The notes: generated by a model from the sequence alone, not told the origin. A stretch of 64,000 nucleotides of DNA from Avrilella dinanensis (GCF_002807015.1 NZ_NIPO01000001.1:404352-468351); one strand, 5' to 3'. Shown: positions 26,876-34,387, counted from the stretch's first letter. A program made the numbers and translations.

Positions 26876-27286
26876 ATGAACAACACAAGATTTGCAACCA
26901 TCATTCATATCCTTACAATATTAGCGAAATATCCCGACCAATGGATGAGTTCGGAATGGATTGCCGAAAGCATTAACATCAATCCGGTTATTGTTCGGAA
27001 AGAGCTTGCTGTTTTGCATAAAAAAGGTTGGGTGCAAAGTAAAAAAGGAAAAGAAGGCGGTACGATGCTACAAGTATCGAGTTGTGAAATTTCAATGGCA
27101 GATATTTTTAATGCTGTGAAAAATTCCAATGTATTGGGTAAGAAAAATACTTGTACAAATACTAAATGCCCGATCGGAAAAGAGATAAATACAGAATTGG
27201 AAAAATTGTTTAACCAAACAGATGAAATCGTTGTCAATCATTTGAAAAATAAATCTTTGAAAAATTTCATAGAGCAGTTCAAATAA
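26876..27286 (+). CDS. Rrf2 family transcriptional regulator
   Basis: This 136-residue protein has the Rrf2 winged helix (FATIIHILTILAKYP, ESININPVIVRKELAVLHKKGWVQSKKGKEGG). Cysteines at about 70, 93 and 98 (TCTNTKCPIG) could sense redox state or bind a metal cluster. It heads an operon with an NAD(P)H-binding protein, DoxX, YceI and a VOC protein, like YwnA-type regulators that control a neighbouring NAD(P)-binding gene. The twin palindromes before this gene and the next suggest autoregulation. Confidence 0.9.
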   Translation: MNNTRFATIIHILTILAKYPDQWMSSEWIAESININPVIVRKELAVLHKKGWVQSKKGKEGGTMLQVSSCEISMADIFNAVKNSNVLGKKNTCTNTKCPIGKEINTELEKLFNQTDEIVVNHLKNKSLKNFIEQFK

Positions 27287-27303
27287 ATTTTTTTACCTAT
27301 AAA

Positions 27304-27322
27304 TGTAACAAAAGTTATTACA
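27304..27322. promoter_or_regulatory. Operator 2, between the Rrf2 and NAD(P)H-binding genes
   Basis: TGTAA-N9-TTACA with the same 19-base spacing as operator 1, 18 bases before the ATG at 27341. Confidence 0.75.
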
Positions 27323-27340
27323 AATTAAATAAATAAAAGT

Positions 27341-27988
27341 ATGAAAGTAGCCATTATCGGAGCCACAGGATTTGTAGGTTCAAAATTAGTAAATGAAGCC
27401 CTTAACAGAGGTTTGGAGGTAACAGCCATCGCCAGAAAAACAGAAAACATTTCGGCTGAAAACGTCAACAAAGTATCTGTGGACGTGAACAATGTAAACC
27501 AGCTTTCGGAAGTCTTGAAAAATCAAGATGTGGTCATCAGTGCGTTCAATGCGGGTTGGACGAACCCTAATCTATACGATGATTTCCTCTCGGGTGCAAA
27601 ATCCATTCAGCAAGCGGCAAAACAAGCCGGTGTGCAAAGAATGATTGTAGTGGGTGGTGCAGGTAGTTTGTATGCCAATGAAAATCAGCAATTGGTAGAT
27701 TCTCCGGATTTCCCGGCAGAAATCAAACCCGGAGCAACAGCCGCAAGAGATTATCTGAATGCTTTGAAAGAAGAAACAACCTTGGATTGGGCGTTTTTTA
27801 GTCCGGCTATCGAAATGCACCCCGGCATAACCGAAGGAAGAACCGGTAAATATCGCTTAGGGAAAGATTATCCTGTTTTTGATGAAAATAATATTTCTAA
27901 GCTTTCGCCGGAAGATGTAGCCGTGGTTTTATTAGACGAAGTACAAGAGCCAAAACACCACCAAGAACGTTTTACAGCAGCATATTAA
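27341..27988 (+). CDS. NAD(P)H-binding short-chain dehydrogenase-like protein
   Basis: This 215-residue Rossmann protein begins MKVAIIGATGFVGSKLVNEAL with the GxxGxxG nucleotide site, followed by DVVISAFNAGW and RMIVVGGAGSLYAN. It is the type often paired with Rrf2 regulators (YwnB-like, NAD(P)H-binding PF13460). The reaction is unknown; related proteins act in oxidative or quinone stress. It is preceded by operator 2. Confidence 0.85.
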   Translation: MKVAIIGATGFVGSKLVNEALNRGLEVTAIARKTENISAENVNKVSVDVNNVNQLSEVLKNQDVVISAFNAGWTNPNLYDDFLSGAKSIQQAAKQAGVQRMIVVGGAGSLYANENQQLVDSPDFPAEIKPGATAARDYLNALKEETTLDWAFFSPAIEMHPGITEGRTGKYRLGKDYPVFDENNISKLSPEDVAVVLLDEVQEPKHHQERFTAAY

Positions 27989-28006
27989 AATTATAAATTC
28001 AAGAAA

Positions 28007-28408
28007 ATGAAAAGAAATATAGACGTAGGATTATTGATTTTTCGCTTAACATTAGGAATATTGATGTTACTACACGGCATTCACAAATTGATTAACGGAG
28101 TAGATGGCATCAAAGGAATGCTGGCAGAAGTAGGACTTCCCGGCTTTCTGGCTTATGGAGTACATCTGGGCGAAACCCTCGCTGCCCTGTTGCTGATTGT
28201 CGGTTTCAGAACGCGTTTGGCAGCGGTAGCCTACACAGGTGTAATGGTAGTTGCCTTTTTGATGGCACATATAGACCCATTATTTGCCCTCGGGAAATCA
28301 GGTGCTTGGCTACACGAAGGCATCGCTTTATTCTTATTCGGAGGCTTAGGATTGATTTTTACAGGTGGTGAAAAATATGCATTATCCACTCACAATCAAT
28401 GGGATTAA
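28007..28408 (+). CDS. DoxX family membrane protein
   Basis: This 133-residue membrane protein has four hydrophobic helices with the family start DVGLLIFRLTLGILMLLHGIHKLING and the LGETLAALLLIVGFRTRLAA segment. DoxX proteins are linked to thiol or sulfur stress and membrane redox systems in other bacteria, with the mechanism unclear. It starts 18 bases after the previous gene, in the Rrf2 operon. Confidence 0.87.
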   Translation: MKRNIDVGLLIFRLTLGILMLLHGIHKLINGVDGIKGMLAEVGLPGFLAYGVHLGETLAALLLIVGFRTRLAAVAYTGVMVVAFLMAHIDPLFALGKSGAWLHEGIALFLFGGLGLIFTGGEKYALSTHNQWD

Positions 28409-28544
28409 CGTATTTTAATAATAGGTCTGACAGATTTAGCATTATTAGAGAAAGTATAAAGTACCCCAATAAAAATATTAACAGACAAACATTTGCTATC
28501 TAGTAAATAACAATTAAATTTAATACTAATTAAAACCAAGAACC

Positions 28545-29144
28545 ATGAAAAATTTAAAACAATCAACCCAGTTATTTACCTTATTAATAGGTTTTCTATT
28601 TATGAGCACATCTATATTTGCTCAAACTACTTGGAAAGTAGATCCGGCTCACGCCAAAGTAACCTTCTCAACTGTGCACAATACTATTTCGGATGTGGAA
28701 GGTTTGTTTAATGCTTTCGAATCCAGTGTAACGGCTACAAAAGCAGATTTCAGCGATGGTGTTTTTGAACTGTCTGTAGATGTAAATTCTATTGATACAG
28801 AAATTAAAATGCGTGATGACCATTTGAGAAGTGCCGATTTTTTCGATGTTGAAAATTTTCCAAAGATGACTTTTAAAAGTACTTCAGTAGAAAAAACAAA
28901 CGTAAAAAATCGTTACAAACTAAAAGGAAACCTGACCATGCGTGGTGTGACCAAAGCAGTTACAATGGATTTATGGTATCGTGGTACCATTACAGACGCT
29001 CAAAGCGGTAATGAGATTGCAGGATTTCAGATTACAGGAAAATTAAATCGTTTAGATTTTGAAGTCGGCACGAAATTCCCAGAAGCTTTAATCAGCAATG
29101 AAGTACTTATAAAAGTCGATGGAGAATATATCAAAGAGAAATAA
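28545..29144 (+). CDS. YceI-like lipid-binding periplasmic protein
   Basis: This 199-residue protein has a signal peptide (cleavage near SIFAQ-TT) and a YceI lipocalin-like barrel: WKVDPAHAKVTFSTVHN, then VDVNSIDTEIKMRDDHLRSADFFDVENFP (in part) and GNLTMRGVTKAVTMDLWY. YceI proteins bind isoprenoid lipids such as quinones in their cavity. It lies 136 bases after DoxX, so it may also have its own promoter. The redox-lipid theme fits the neighbours. Confidence 0.9.
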   Translation: MKNLKQSTQLFTLLIGFLFMSTSIFAQTTWKVDPAHAKVTFSTVHNTISDVEGLFNAFESSVTATKADFSDGVFELSVDVNSIDTEIKMRDDHLRSADFFDVENFPKMTFKSTSVEKTNVKNRYKLKGNLTMRGVTKAVTMDLWYRGTITDAQSGNEIAGFQITGKLNRLDFEVGTKFPEALISNEVLIKVDGEYIKEK

Positions 29145-29224
29145 AATGTATAAGAGCCGAACGATAAGGCTTAAAAAAGTGAGTTAATCCGTTGAAATTA
29201 TTAGTAAACACCTTAAAAAAACGT

Positions 29225-29716
29225 ATGGAAAACTATAAAATACCGGCTCAAACATGCATAGGACATGTTCATCTTAAAGTAGCCGATCTTAACAAATCTC
29301 TGGGGTTTTACAGAGATTTGTTAGGATTTGAAGTAACTACGATGTATGGCGACCAGGCAGCATTTATATCTGCAGGAGGTTATCATCATCATATTGGTTT
29401 AAATACCTGGCACAGCAAAGATTTACCACCAGCTCCGGTCAATAGCGTTGGTTTATATCATACGGCTGTGGTGTACCCGACAAGAAAAGATCTGGCTGCA
29501 ATTTTTGAGCGTTTGCGTCTTGCCCAATATCCGATGACCGGGGCTAGCGACCATGGTGTATCAGAAGCATTATACCTCAATGACCCGGACGGCAACGGCG
29601 TGGAATTGTATTGGGACAGACCTCAAGACCAGTGGGAATATAATGCAGATGGAACGATTGTGATGTACACTAAGCCTCTTGATTTGGAGGGTTTACGAAA
29701 GGAACTTTCATTTTAA
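29225..29716 (+). CDS. VOC family protein (catechol dioxygenase/glyoxalase fold)
   Basis: From ATG 29225 it has 163 residues; an upstream TTG at 29192 would add an odd basic leader. The VOC fold is visible as IGHVHLKVADLNKSLGFYRDLLGFEV, then YHTAVVYPTRKDLAAIFERL and LYLNDPDGNGVELYWDRP, which carry the usual metal ligands His and Glu. The substrate is unknown. Its stop overlaps the end of an IS982 remnant on the other strand by 4 bases, so the remnant abuts the gene exactly. Confidence 0.87.
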   Translation: MENYKIPAQTCIGHVHLKVADLNKSLGFYRDLLGFEVTTMYGDQAAFISAGGYHHHIGLNTWHSKDLPPAPVNSVGLYHTAVVYPTRKDLAAIFERLRLAQYPMTGASDHGVSEALYLNDPDGNGVELYWDRPQDQWEYNADGTIVMYTKPLDLEGLRKELSF

Positions 29717-29925
29717 ATGATTGAAACTTTTAAATGATTAATATTTCTTTGGCGAAAAAGATGATTCTCACTGTCAATACCCATAAAATCAGCAGTTAAT
29801 GCAAGACTTATCAACTCTAAATCCTTCAATTTAGGTGCTCGTCTTTGATAAGACACAAGATTATCTTTTGATTTTTTTCTCAATACTTCCAAAATTCTTT
29901 CGTAACTTGCATTTAAGTTGTTCAT
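29713..29925 (-). pseudogene. IS982-family transposase remnant
   Basis: The 70 codons begin MNNLNASYERILEVLRKKSK and contain SYQRRAPKLKDLELISLALT and FMGIDSENHLFRQ, the N-terminus of IS982-family transposases. Similarity stops after about residue 58, and the frame ends at a stop, where an intact protein would be near 290 residues. The 3' part of the element is deleted up to the VOC gene. The frame is open, so the remnant may still be expressed but cannot be active. Confidence 0.8.
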
Positions 29926-30013
29926 TGTAAATGTTTTGCGGTTAAAACAATTTACTGATTTTCAATCAAATGAACAACTTTTTTCTTTTTTAATTCATAA
30001 TGCACAACGGGTT
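29926..30013 (-). mobile_element. Probable left end of the IS982 remnant
   Basis: The segment between the transposase start and the operon holds AACCCGTTGTGCA at its outer edge (30013-30001, minus strand), which looks like an IS982-type terminal repeat. A near-identical AACCTGTTGTGCA lies at 33051-33063 on the plus strand. Confidence 0.5.
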
Positions 30014-30021
30014 AGATAATA

Positions 30022-30315
30022 TTAAGCTAATTCATTAGTACATTTTTCTATATCTTCCATAATTAACAAAGGAGCTTCTCCTTTTTCTTGAAGATAAGTA
30101 TTCCACTTATCCATCATCGCTTGTTCCAACTTAAAATCTCTGTATTCGTCCGGATTCATAATAGGAATTCCCGAAACAATAATATAAACTCTATTACATT
30201 TTTGGCAAATAAGCAATCCTTCTATAACGTTTTTTTCAGCAACTGTAATAGCTCTTAAGTTTAAATCTGCCTTGTCAAAAGGACAGCATAATTTCTCAAT
30301 CGTTTCGTATCTCAT
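30022..30315 (-). CDS. Trm112-like small zinc-binding protein
   Basis: This 97-residue protein starts with ETIEKLCCPFDKADLNL and has EGLLICQKCNRVYIIVSGIPIMNPDE, the Trm112/YcaR-type zinc fold with cysteine pairs at both ends (C10-C11 region and CQKC). Trm112 activates class I methyltransferases in eukaryotes and archaea. It is the last gene of the TPP-riboswitch operon and starts within the stop of the ThiE-like gene (ATGA overlap), so it is likely the partner of the methyltransferase coded at the head of the operon. That pairing is an inference. Confidence 0.8.
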   Translation of the reverse strand: MRYETIEKLCCPFDKADLNLRAITVAEKNVIEGLLICQKCNRVYIIVSGIPIMNPDEYRDFKLEQAMMDKWNTYLQEKGEAPLLIMEDIEKCTNELA

Positions 30316-30956
30316 TTTATTTTGTTTAATCGTTTCTTATATTCTTCTATTATAGTTTGTGGAGTTTCTACACTCATCAGCCCTGAGATAAGGGCAATTC
30401 CATCATAATCAAGATCGGCAAGTTTGCAGATGTTTTCAGGTACAATTCCACCACTTAAGAATATTGATTTTTTAAATATTTGACGTGCTTTTTTTATATT
30501 TTTCAACTCTACAATTTCGCAATTTCTCGCACTAAGAGAAGGAAATAAAGAACAAAAAGATATATAATCTACATTTTGTTCAACTGCCTGCTCAATAACA
30601 GATAAGTCATTACCACAAGTTACACCTATAATGAAGTCTTTATTTATGTTTTGCTTGATTTCGGTTAAGTTTACTGGTAAACTATCAAAATGTACCCCAT
30701 CTAATGGAAAATCACGAAGATATTTCCAATGGTTATTGATTAGCAAAGGAACCTGATGTGCACTACTTATTGAATGAATTTCTGTAATCATTTTTCCAAT
30801 ATCCTGTCCTTTCATAAAATTATCCCAGATTTGGATATATGAAATCCCTTTATCTATAATGAGGTTTAATCTCTCTATCAATAAATCTTCCTGCATTTGC
30901 GGGTTCAAGACAAGATAGATACTTTTCTGTTTTTTGTTATTTACTGATGAATTCAT
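30312..30956 (-). CDS. ThiE/TenI-like TIM-barrel protein
   Basis: From ATG 30956 it has 214 residues, starting in an ATGA overlap with the previous gene. The ThiE/TenI fold is recognisable by KSIYLVLNPQ, PLLINNHWKYL, DGVHFDSLPVN, FIIGVTCGND, VDYISFCSLFP and KSIFLSGGIVPENI. The diagnostic thiamine-phosphate synthase motifs are altered: VHLGQxD is replaced by VHFDSLP and GPxxPTxTK by CSLFPSLSARN. A normal TMP synthase role is therefore doubtful; a related condensation or an isomerase-like (TenI) role is possible. Confidence 0.8.
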   Translation of the reverse strand: MNSSVNNKKQKSIYLVLNPQMQEDLLIERLNLIIDKGISYIQIWDNFMKGQDIGKMITEIHSISSAHQVPLLINNHWKYLRDFPLDGVHFDSLPVNLTEIKQNINKDFIIGVTCGNDLSVIEQAVEQNVDYISFCSLFPSLSARNCEIVELKNIKKARQIFKKSIFLSGGIVPENICKLADLDYDGIALISGLMSVETPQTIIEEYKKRLNKIK

Positions 30957-32005
30957 TTCCAACCTGCTTTTATGGCATTATAAAAGGCTACCCAATAAGG
31001 GTCATTTGTTTGATAATTCCAAGAAACTTTTTTTTGTTTTTTTATTAAATAAAAACCAGAAGATTTATCAGTTAGTTCTCCAACTTCTGTGCAGGGAATT
31101 CCCTCTTTTTTCAAATCACTGATAACCTTATCGACTCCTTCTTCTTTACAGCTTATAATCATTGCTCCCGCTCCAATACATTCTGAAGGATTTAGCGAAA
31201 ACAACTCACAAACAGCTTTTTGAACGGAAGTAACAGGAAGTTTATCATCTTCAATCATTGCTCCATTTCCTGAAGCTTTGGCTAATTCGTAAATTGCTCC
31301 CAAAACTCCTCCTTCAGTAACATCGTGCATAGCGTTGATATATTTTTTATTCCCATTATCAACAGCTATAAGAGCATCTTTTAATACAGATGTTTGATAA
31401 AAAGATTGACAGGCTTTTTCGTGTTTTTCTATACCAATTTTATTTTTAACTGTTTCCGGAAAGCTCATAGCTAAAATTGCAGTTGTTGAAAGAGCACAAT
31501 TTTTGGTGACTAAAATCTTATCTCCTTTTTTTGCATTTTTAGTAGTTAAAAAATCGCCTTTTAATGCTTTAGTAAAAAAAGTAGAACTGCCCGCAATAGT
31601 AGAATTTTGTCCTTCTGTAAAACCAGTATGACCACCGGTAATGGTAAGTCCAATATCCTTACAATACAAATGTATATATTTCCAATAAGTCGTTAGATCA
31701 TCATGTGATAAATAAAGTGGAAGGTTAAGAACGAATTGTCCAAATTGTGGAGCAAAACCTGTCGTTGCAATATCATTAGCAGTAAGCTGAACAGAAAGCC
31801 ATGCGGATTCCTGTAAACCTAATTGTGAAATTAAAGATAAAGGATCACTAGCTACTGCTAAATCCCATTGTTCTGATAAGTTGATTATGGAAACATCTAC
31901 TCCGAATTGAGGCATTACGCATACTTCTCTGTTTTGTTCCCCAAATTGATCTTGAAAAATCCGAGCAAAAAAATCATCATCTATTTTTCCTATTTGTCGG
32001 TTCAT
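30953..32005 (-). CDS. AIR-synthase-related protein (ThiL/HypE superfamily)
   Basis: This 350-residue protein belongs to the PurM-like ATP-dependent superfamily: PQFGVDVSIINL, ASDPLSLISQLG, LSVQLTANDIATTGFAPQFGQ, ITGGHTGFTEGQNSTIAGS and HDVTEGGVLGAIYELAKASG. The motifs lie between ThiL (thiamine-phosphate kinase) and HypE. It is placed next to a ThiE-like gene under a TPP riboswitch, which favours phosphorylation of a thiamine-like intermediate, but the missing ThiL motif IGDDAA argues for a new substrate. It shares one base with the upstream stop (TAATG). Confidence 0.8.
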   Translation of the reverse strand: MNRQIGKIDDDFFARIFQDQFGEQNREVCVMPQFGVDVSIINLSEQWDLAVASDPLSLISQLGLQESAWLSVQLTANDIATTGFAPQFGQFVLNLPLYLSHDDLTTYWKYIHLYCKDIGLTITGGHTGFTEGQNSTIAGSSTFFTKALKGDFLTTKNAKKGDKILVTKNCALSTTAILAMSFPETVKNKIGIEKHEKACQSFYQTSVLKDALIAVDNGNKKYINAMHDVTEGGVLGAIYELAKASGNGAMIEDDKLPVTSVQKAVCELFSLNPSECIGAGAMIISCKEEGVDKVISDLKKEGIPCTEVGELTDKSSGFYLIKKQKKVSWNYQTNDPYWVAFYNAIKAGWK

Positions 32006-32727
32006 TATTCTTTGTTTTCAAATTTTACATAAAGCCCAAAGAAATCTCCTAACGGTAGATTCCACTCTTGTACAGGAAACCATTTAGGTAAGCCTGTAGT
32101 CCGCCACTCTATAGTAAATTTATGGTTTGGCAACGCCTGATGTATCAGTTCAATTAACTTTTTCGGTGTGTAAAATGTAGCCGTTGTATAGAAATTGTTT
32201 CTACCGAATGCCTGTTGCGTTCGTCTTCGGATAAGCTTGGGAGTATTTCTGTTCATCATACCAAAAACAATTCCGTATCGGGCGACCCGTGCCGCTTCTT
32301 GTATGACCTGAATCGGATTTTTGTAATACTCAAAGGTGGTAATAAACGCCATGGCATCGAAACTGTTATTTTTGAAAGGCAAATAGTGTGAATCGGCCAT
32401 AACTAAGTCTCCGTCAAATCGGTGCAAAGCCTGCGATAACATAAAAGGTGAAATATCGCCTCCAGTAGCTTCTATACCTATATCTTTCCACCAACGGGTA
32501 AAGCGTGTAGTGCCACATCCAAATTCTAACAGGGTTTTGACCCTTTGGTCTTTTACTATAAGGTTTTCCAGGATTTTTTTCTGCCATACTTCAGCTCTTT
32601 TGTATGGTCCTTCATAATATTCCTCGTAAGTATCAGTGTATTCTCTATTAAAAAACCACTCTTCACGACCTTGCCAATTGGTCATTTTTTGAGGAACAAG
32701 CTGGGAATTGCTTTTTTCAATTTTCAT
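32005..32727 (-). CDS. Class I SAM-dependent methyltransferase
   Basis: From ATG 32727 it has 240 residues (MKIEKSNSQLVPQ); ATGs at 32733 and 32748 are alternatives. SAM-binding motif I is TLLEFGCGTTRFTRWW, followed by GGDISPFML and MADSHYLPFKNNSFDAM. It is the first gene of the operon, about 65 bases after a TPP riboswitch, and a Trm112-like gene ends the operon. The methyl acceptor is unknown; a thiamine-like molecule, its precursor, or an RNA/protein target with Trm112 help are options. Confidence 0.88.
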   Translation of the reverse strand: MKIEKSNSQLVPQKMTNWQGREEWFFNREYTDTYEEYYEGPYKRAEVWQKKILENLIVKDQRVKTLLEFGCGTTRFTRWWKDIGIEATGGDISPFMLSQALHRFDGDLVMADSHYLPFKNNSFDAMAFITTFEYYKNPIQVIQEAARVARYGIVFGMMNRNTPKLIRRRTQQAFGRNNFYTTATFYTPKKLIELIHQALPNHKFTIEWRTTGLPKWFPVQEWNLPLGDFFGLYVKFENKE

Positions 32728-32793
32728 AATCATTGATTTTAAGATCATTGATTTGGACTAATCAGATACGTGCAATGAAGATGAAAATCTTTC

Positions 32794-32868
32794 ATACATC
32801 CCTACGTTGGCATTATCCAAATCAGGTTATCGGGTATAATCTCAGCCTTAATCGGCACCCCGTGTATT
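32794..32868 (-). promoter_or_regulatory. TPP riboswitch (THI element)
   Basis: On the minus strand the signature elements appear in order: GGGGTGC, GGCTGAGA, ACCTGAT-TTGGATAATGCC and GTAGGGA, closed by a P1 stem ATACAC / ATGTAT. All the conserved core segments of the thiamine-diphosphate aptamer are present. Binding of TPP should lower expression of the 32727-30022 operon. The region from 32728 to 32793 is the expression platform; a small hairpin (GAAAGAT / ATCTTC) lies in it, but I could not assign the terminator or anti-start structure with confidence. Confidence 0.93.
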
Positions 32869-32875
32869 TCGAGCA

Positions 32876-32908
32876 TAAAGATAAGAATAAAAAATCAATT
32901 ATTTCAAA
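32876..32908 (-). promoter_or_regulatory. Probable promoter of the TPP-riboswitch operon
   Basis: TTTG (32908-32905), a 21-base spacer and TATCTTTA (32883-32876, one mismatch to TAnnTTTG) place transcription start near 32868, directly at the riboswitch P1 stem. Confidence 0.5.
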
Positions 32909-33050
32909 CATTAATATCATAACATAGTACAAACTTAATTTTGAACTAGTTTATACTTTGTGTTTCTATTTTTTTAAAGAAGTGGTTTAAACTTTATTGA
33001 TAACAAAAACCACGAAATAATAAATAAATCACATAGATATTTTAAGATAT

Positions 33051-33063
33051 AACCTGTTGTGCA
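33051..33063 (+). mobile_element. IS982-like terminal repeat
   Basis: AACCTGTTGTGCA differs by one base from AACCCGTTGTGCA at 30013-30001 on the other strand. The two face outward from the TPP-riboswitch operon. It may be a leftover IS end. Confidence 0.4.
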
Positions 33064-33077
33064 TTTGGACAAAAATT

Positions 33078-33184
33078 CGTCAGTTCGAGTAAAAATCTGA
33101 AAGATTTTGTATCGAGAACTAAATAAAAAGACTTCTCGATACAAAATTTCTTCCACTTCGTTACAGAAATCTCACTCGAAGTGA
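33078..33184. repeat. Dispersed palindromic repeat, copy 1
   Basis: Left arm 33078-33118 starts CGTCAGTTCGAG and ends TATCGAGAA; right arm 33133-33184 starts TTCTCGATAC and ends in TCACTCGAAGTGAC. The arms are inverted copies around a short spacer. It is one of at least four copies in the window (see 47030, 48382, 48902). Confidence 0.8.
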
Positions 33185-33215
33185 CATTAGTTGATATTAT
33201 AATTATGTCAAGTTT

Positions 33216-33557
33216 ATGCCTGATGGAACATATAAAAATTTTAAGTGGGACAGATATGGTAAAAAACACGAAAAAGATACTACAGAAATAAAAAAATGGA
33301 AAGTAACTGAAGATAGTATATTTTATTATAACTTTCGTTTTCAGTTTAAGGTTGTATTGATTAATGAAGGAGTCATTATGGTTTCTCGCGGAGATAAAAA
33401 AGTAGATTTGATGTTTATCAAAGAAAGCGAAAAACATTTAAGGAAAAGGGACTGGGAGTTACATTCAGATTCTTTAAAATTGGAAAACCCCATACCTTAT
33501 GAAAGGTGGTTGGAAATAATGGGAGAGAAATACCACACGAAAGAATTCGTGCGGTAA
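33216..33557 (+). CDS. Hypothetical protein, probably a truncated remnant
   Basis: The 113-residue frame has no signal peptide and starts MPDGTYKNFKWDRYGKK. The frame stays open upstream only to 33195, just after the palindromic repeat ends. The sequence reads like the C-terminal part of a larger beta-rich protein (IFYYNFRFQFKVVLINEGVIMV). The likely explanation is that the repeat replaced the 5' part of a gene. It might still be a small gene; no family is recognised. Confidence 0.4.
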   Translation: MPDGTYKNFKWDRYGKKHEKDTTEIKKWKVTEDSIFYYNFRFQFKVVLINEGVIMVSRGDKKVDLMFIKESEKHLRKRDWELHSDSLKLENPIPYERWLEIMGEKYHTKEFVR

Positions 33558-33630
33558 TAGAGAAGCATCTTTAAAAATAGGAGTAACAGGAAAACAATGA
33601 TAAAATGTATAAAAAAGGACAGCCTTTAAT

Positions 33631-33661
33631 AAAAAAAACCGGCTCAATTGAGCCGGTTTTT
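33631..33661 (-). terminator. Terminator of the outer-membrane protein gene
   Basis: Stem AAAACCGGCTC / GAGCCGGTTTT with a 4-base loop; it has an A-run on one side and a T-run on the other, so it is bidirectional, 20 bases after the stop at 33681. Confidence 0.88.
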
Positions 33662-33680
33662 GGGTTTATTCATTTATCAC

Positions 33681-34298
33681 TTAGAACGAATACATTACTC
33701 CAATTCTTGTCGTAATAATGCTTGCCGAATTTTCTGAACCATTTACCGGCTTTCCGTTAAAACCATAATCCTGACTTAGGTTAAGAATATATGTCGCGTC
33801 CAAAAACACCGACCAGTTCTCTGTCAATACATATTTAGGCATCACACCAAGTTGTACAGACCCCACTTTATCATTGCTAAGCGTATTGCTTTTTCCAAGT
33901 CCCAAACCTAAACCGGCATGGGCATCTACTCTGAAATCTGATACCGAACCTGTTGCCGCAGAAATATCATATACTGCCTCTAATGCCAGTTTATGAAACG
34001 TCAAACCTAAATCGCTGTCATCTTTATGCTCAAATTTATTCATTTCATAAGTTCCTCGTAGTGACCAGAAATCATCTAATTGGTATCTCGCACCGGCGTG
34101 AAAACTCACAAAGCTACCATAATCAGAAGATTTTTCTCCTGTTGGTTTAGGCGATAACGGTGTGTTAAAACCATAACCAGCTTCTAATGAAACGCGGCTC
34201 CAGAAATCTGTTCCGTGAAGATGTGAAGACTGAGCATGAGCAGCGAATGATAATCCAAGTGTTAATGTAGTCGCCAGAAAAAAGCGTTTGATGTTCAT
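33681..34298 (-). CDS. Small outer-membrane beta-barrel protein
   Basis: This 205-residue protein has a signal peptide (cleavage near SFAAHAQ-SS) and alternating beta strands such as SLEAGYGFNTPLSP, GARYQLDDFWSLRGTYEM and VMPKYVLTENWSVFLDATYILNLSQ (in part), ending ITTRIGVMYSF with a terminal Phe. This is the OmpW/OprF-like eight-strand type. The role is unknown. It has its own promoter box and terminator. Confidence 0.82.
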   Translation of the reverse strand: MNIKRFFLATTLTLGLSFAAHAQSSHLHGTDFWSRVSLEAGYGFNTPLSPKPTGEKSSDYGSFVSFHAGARYQLDDFWSLRGTYEMNKFEHKDDSDLGLTFHKLALEAVYDISAATGSVSDFRVDAHAGLGLGLGKSNTLSNDKVGSVQLGVMPKYVLTENWSVFLDATYILNLSQDYGFNGKPVNGSENSASIITTRIGVMYSF

Positions 34299-34326
34299 AA
34301 TAATAAGATTTTAAATTTTATTCTGA

Positions 34327-34334
34327 CAAATGTA
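34327..34334 (-). promoter_or_regulatory. -7 promoter box of the outer-membrane protein gene
   Basis: TACATTTG on the minus strand matches TAnnTTTG. Confidence 0.5.
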
Positions 34335-34387
34335 ATAATAATATCGCATTTACCTCATTATTTTAAAAATTTATCAAACAATGGTGA

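Noticed and set aside
30022-32727. Ordinary thiamine biosynthesis operon (thiE, thiL)
   Set aside because: Key ThiE and ThiL motifs are missing, and a methyltransferase and a Trm112-like gene are part of the same operon.
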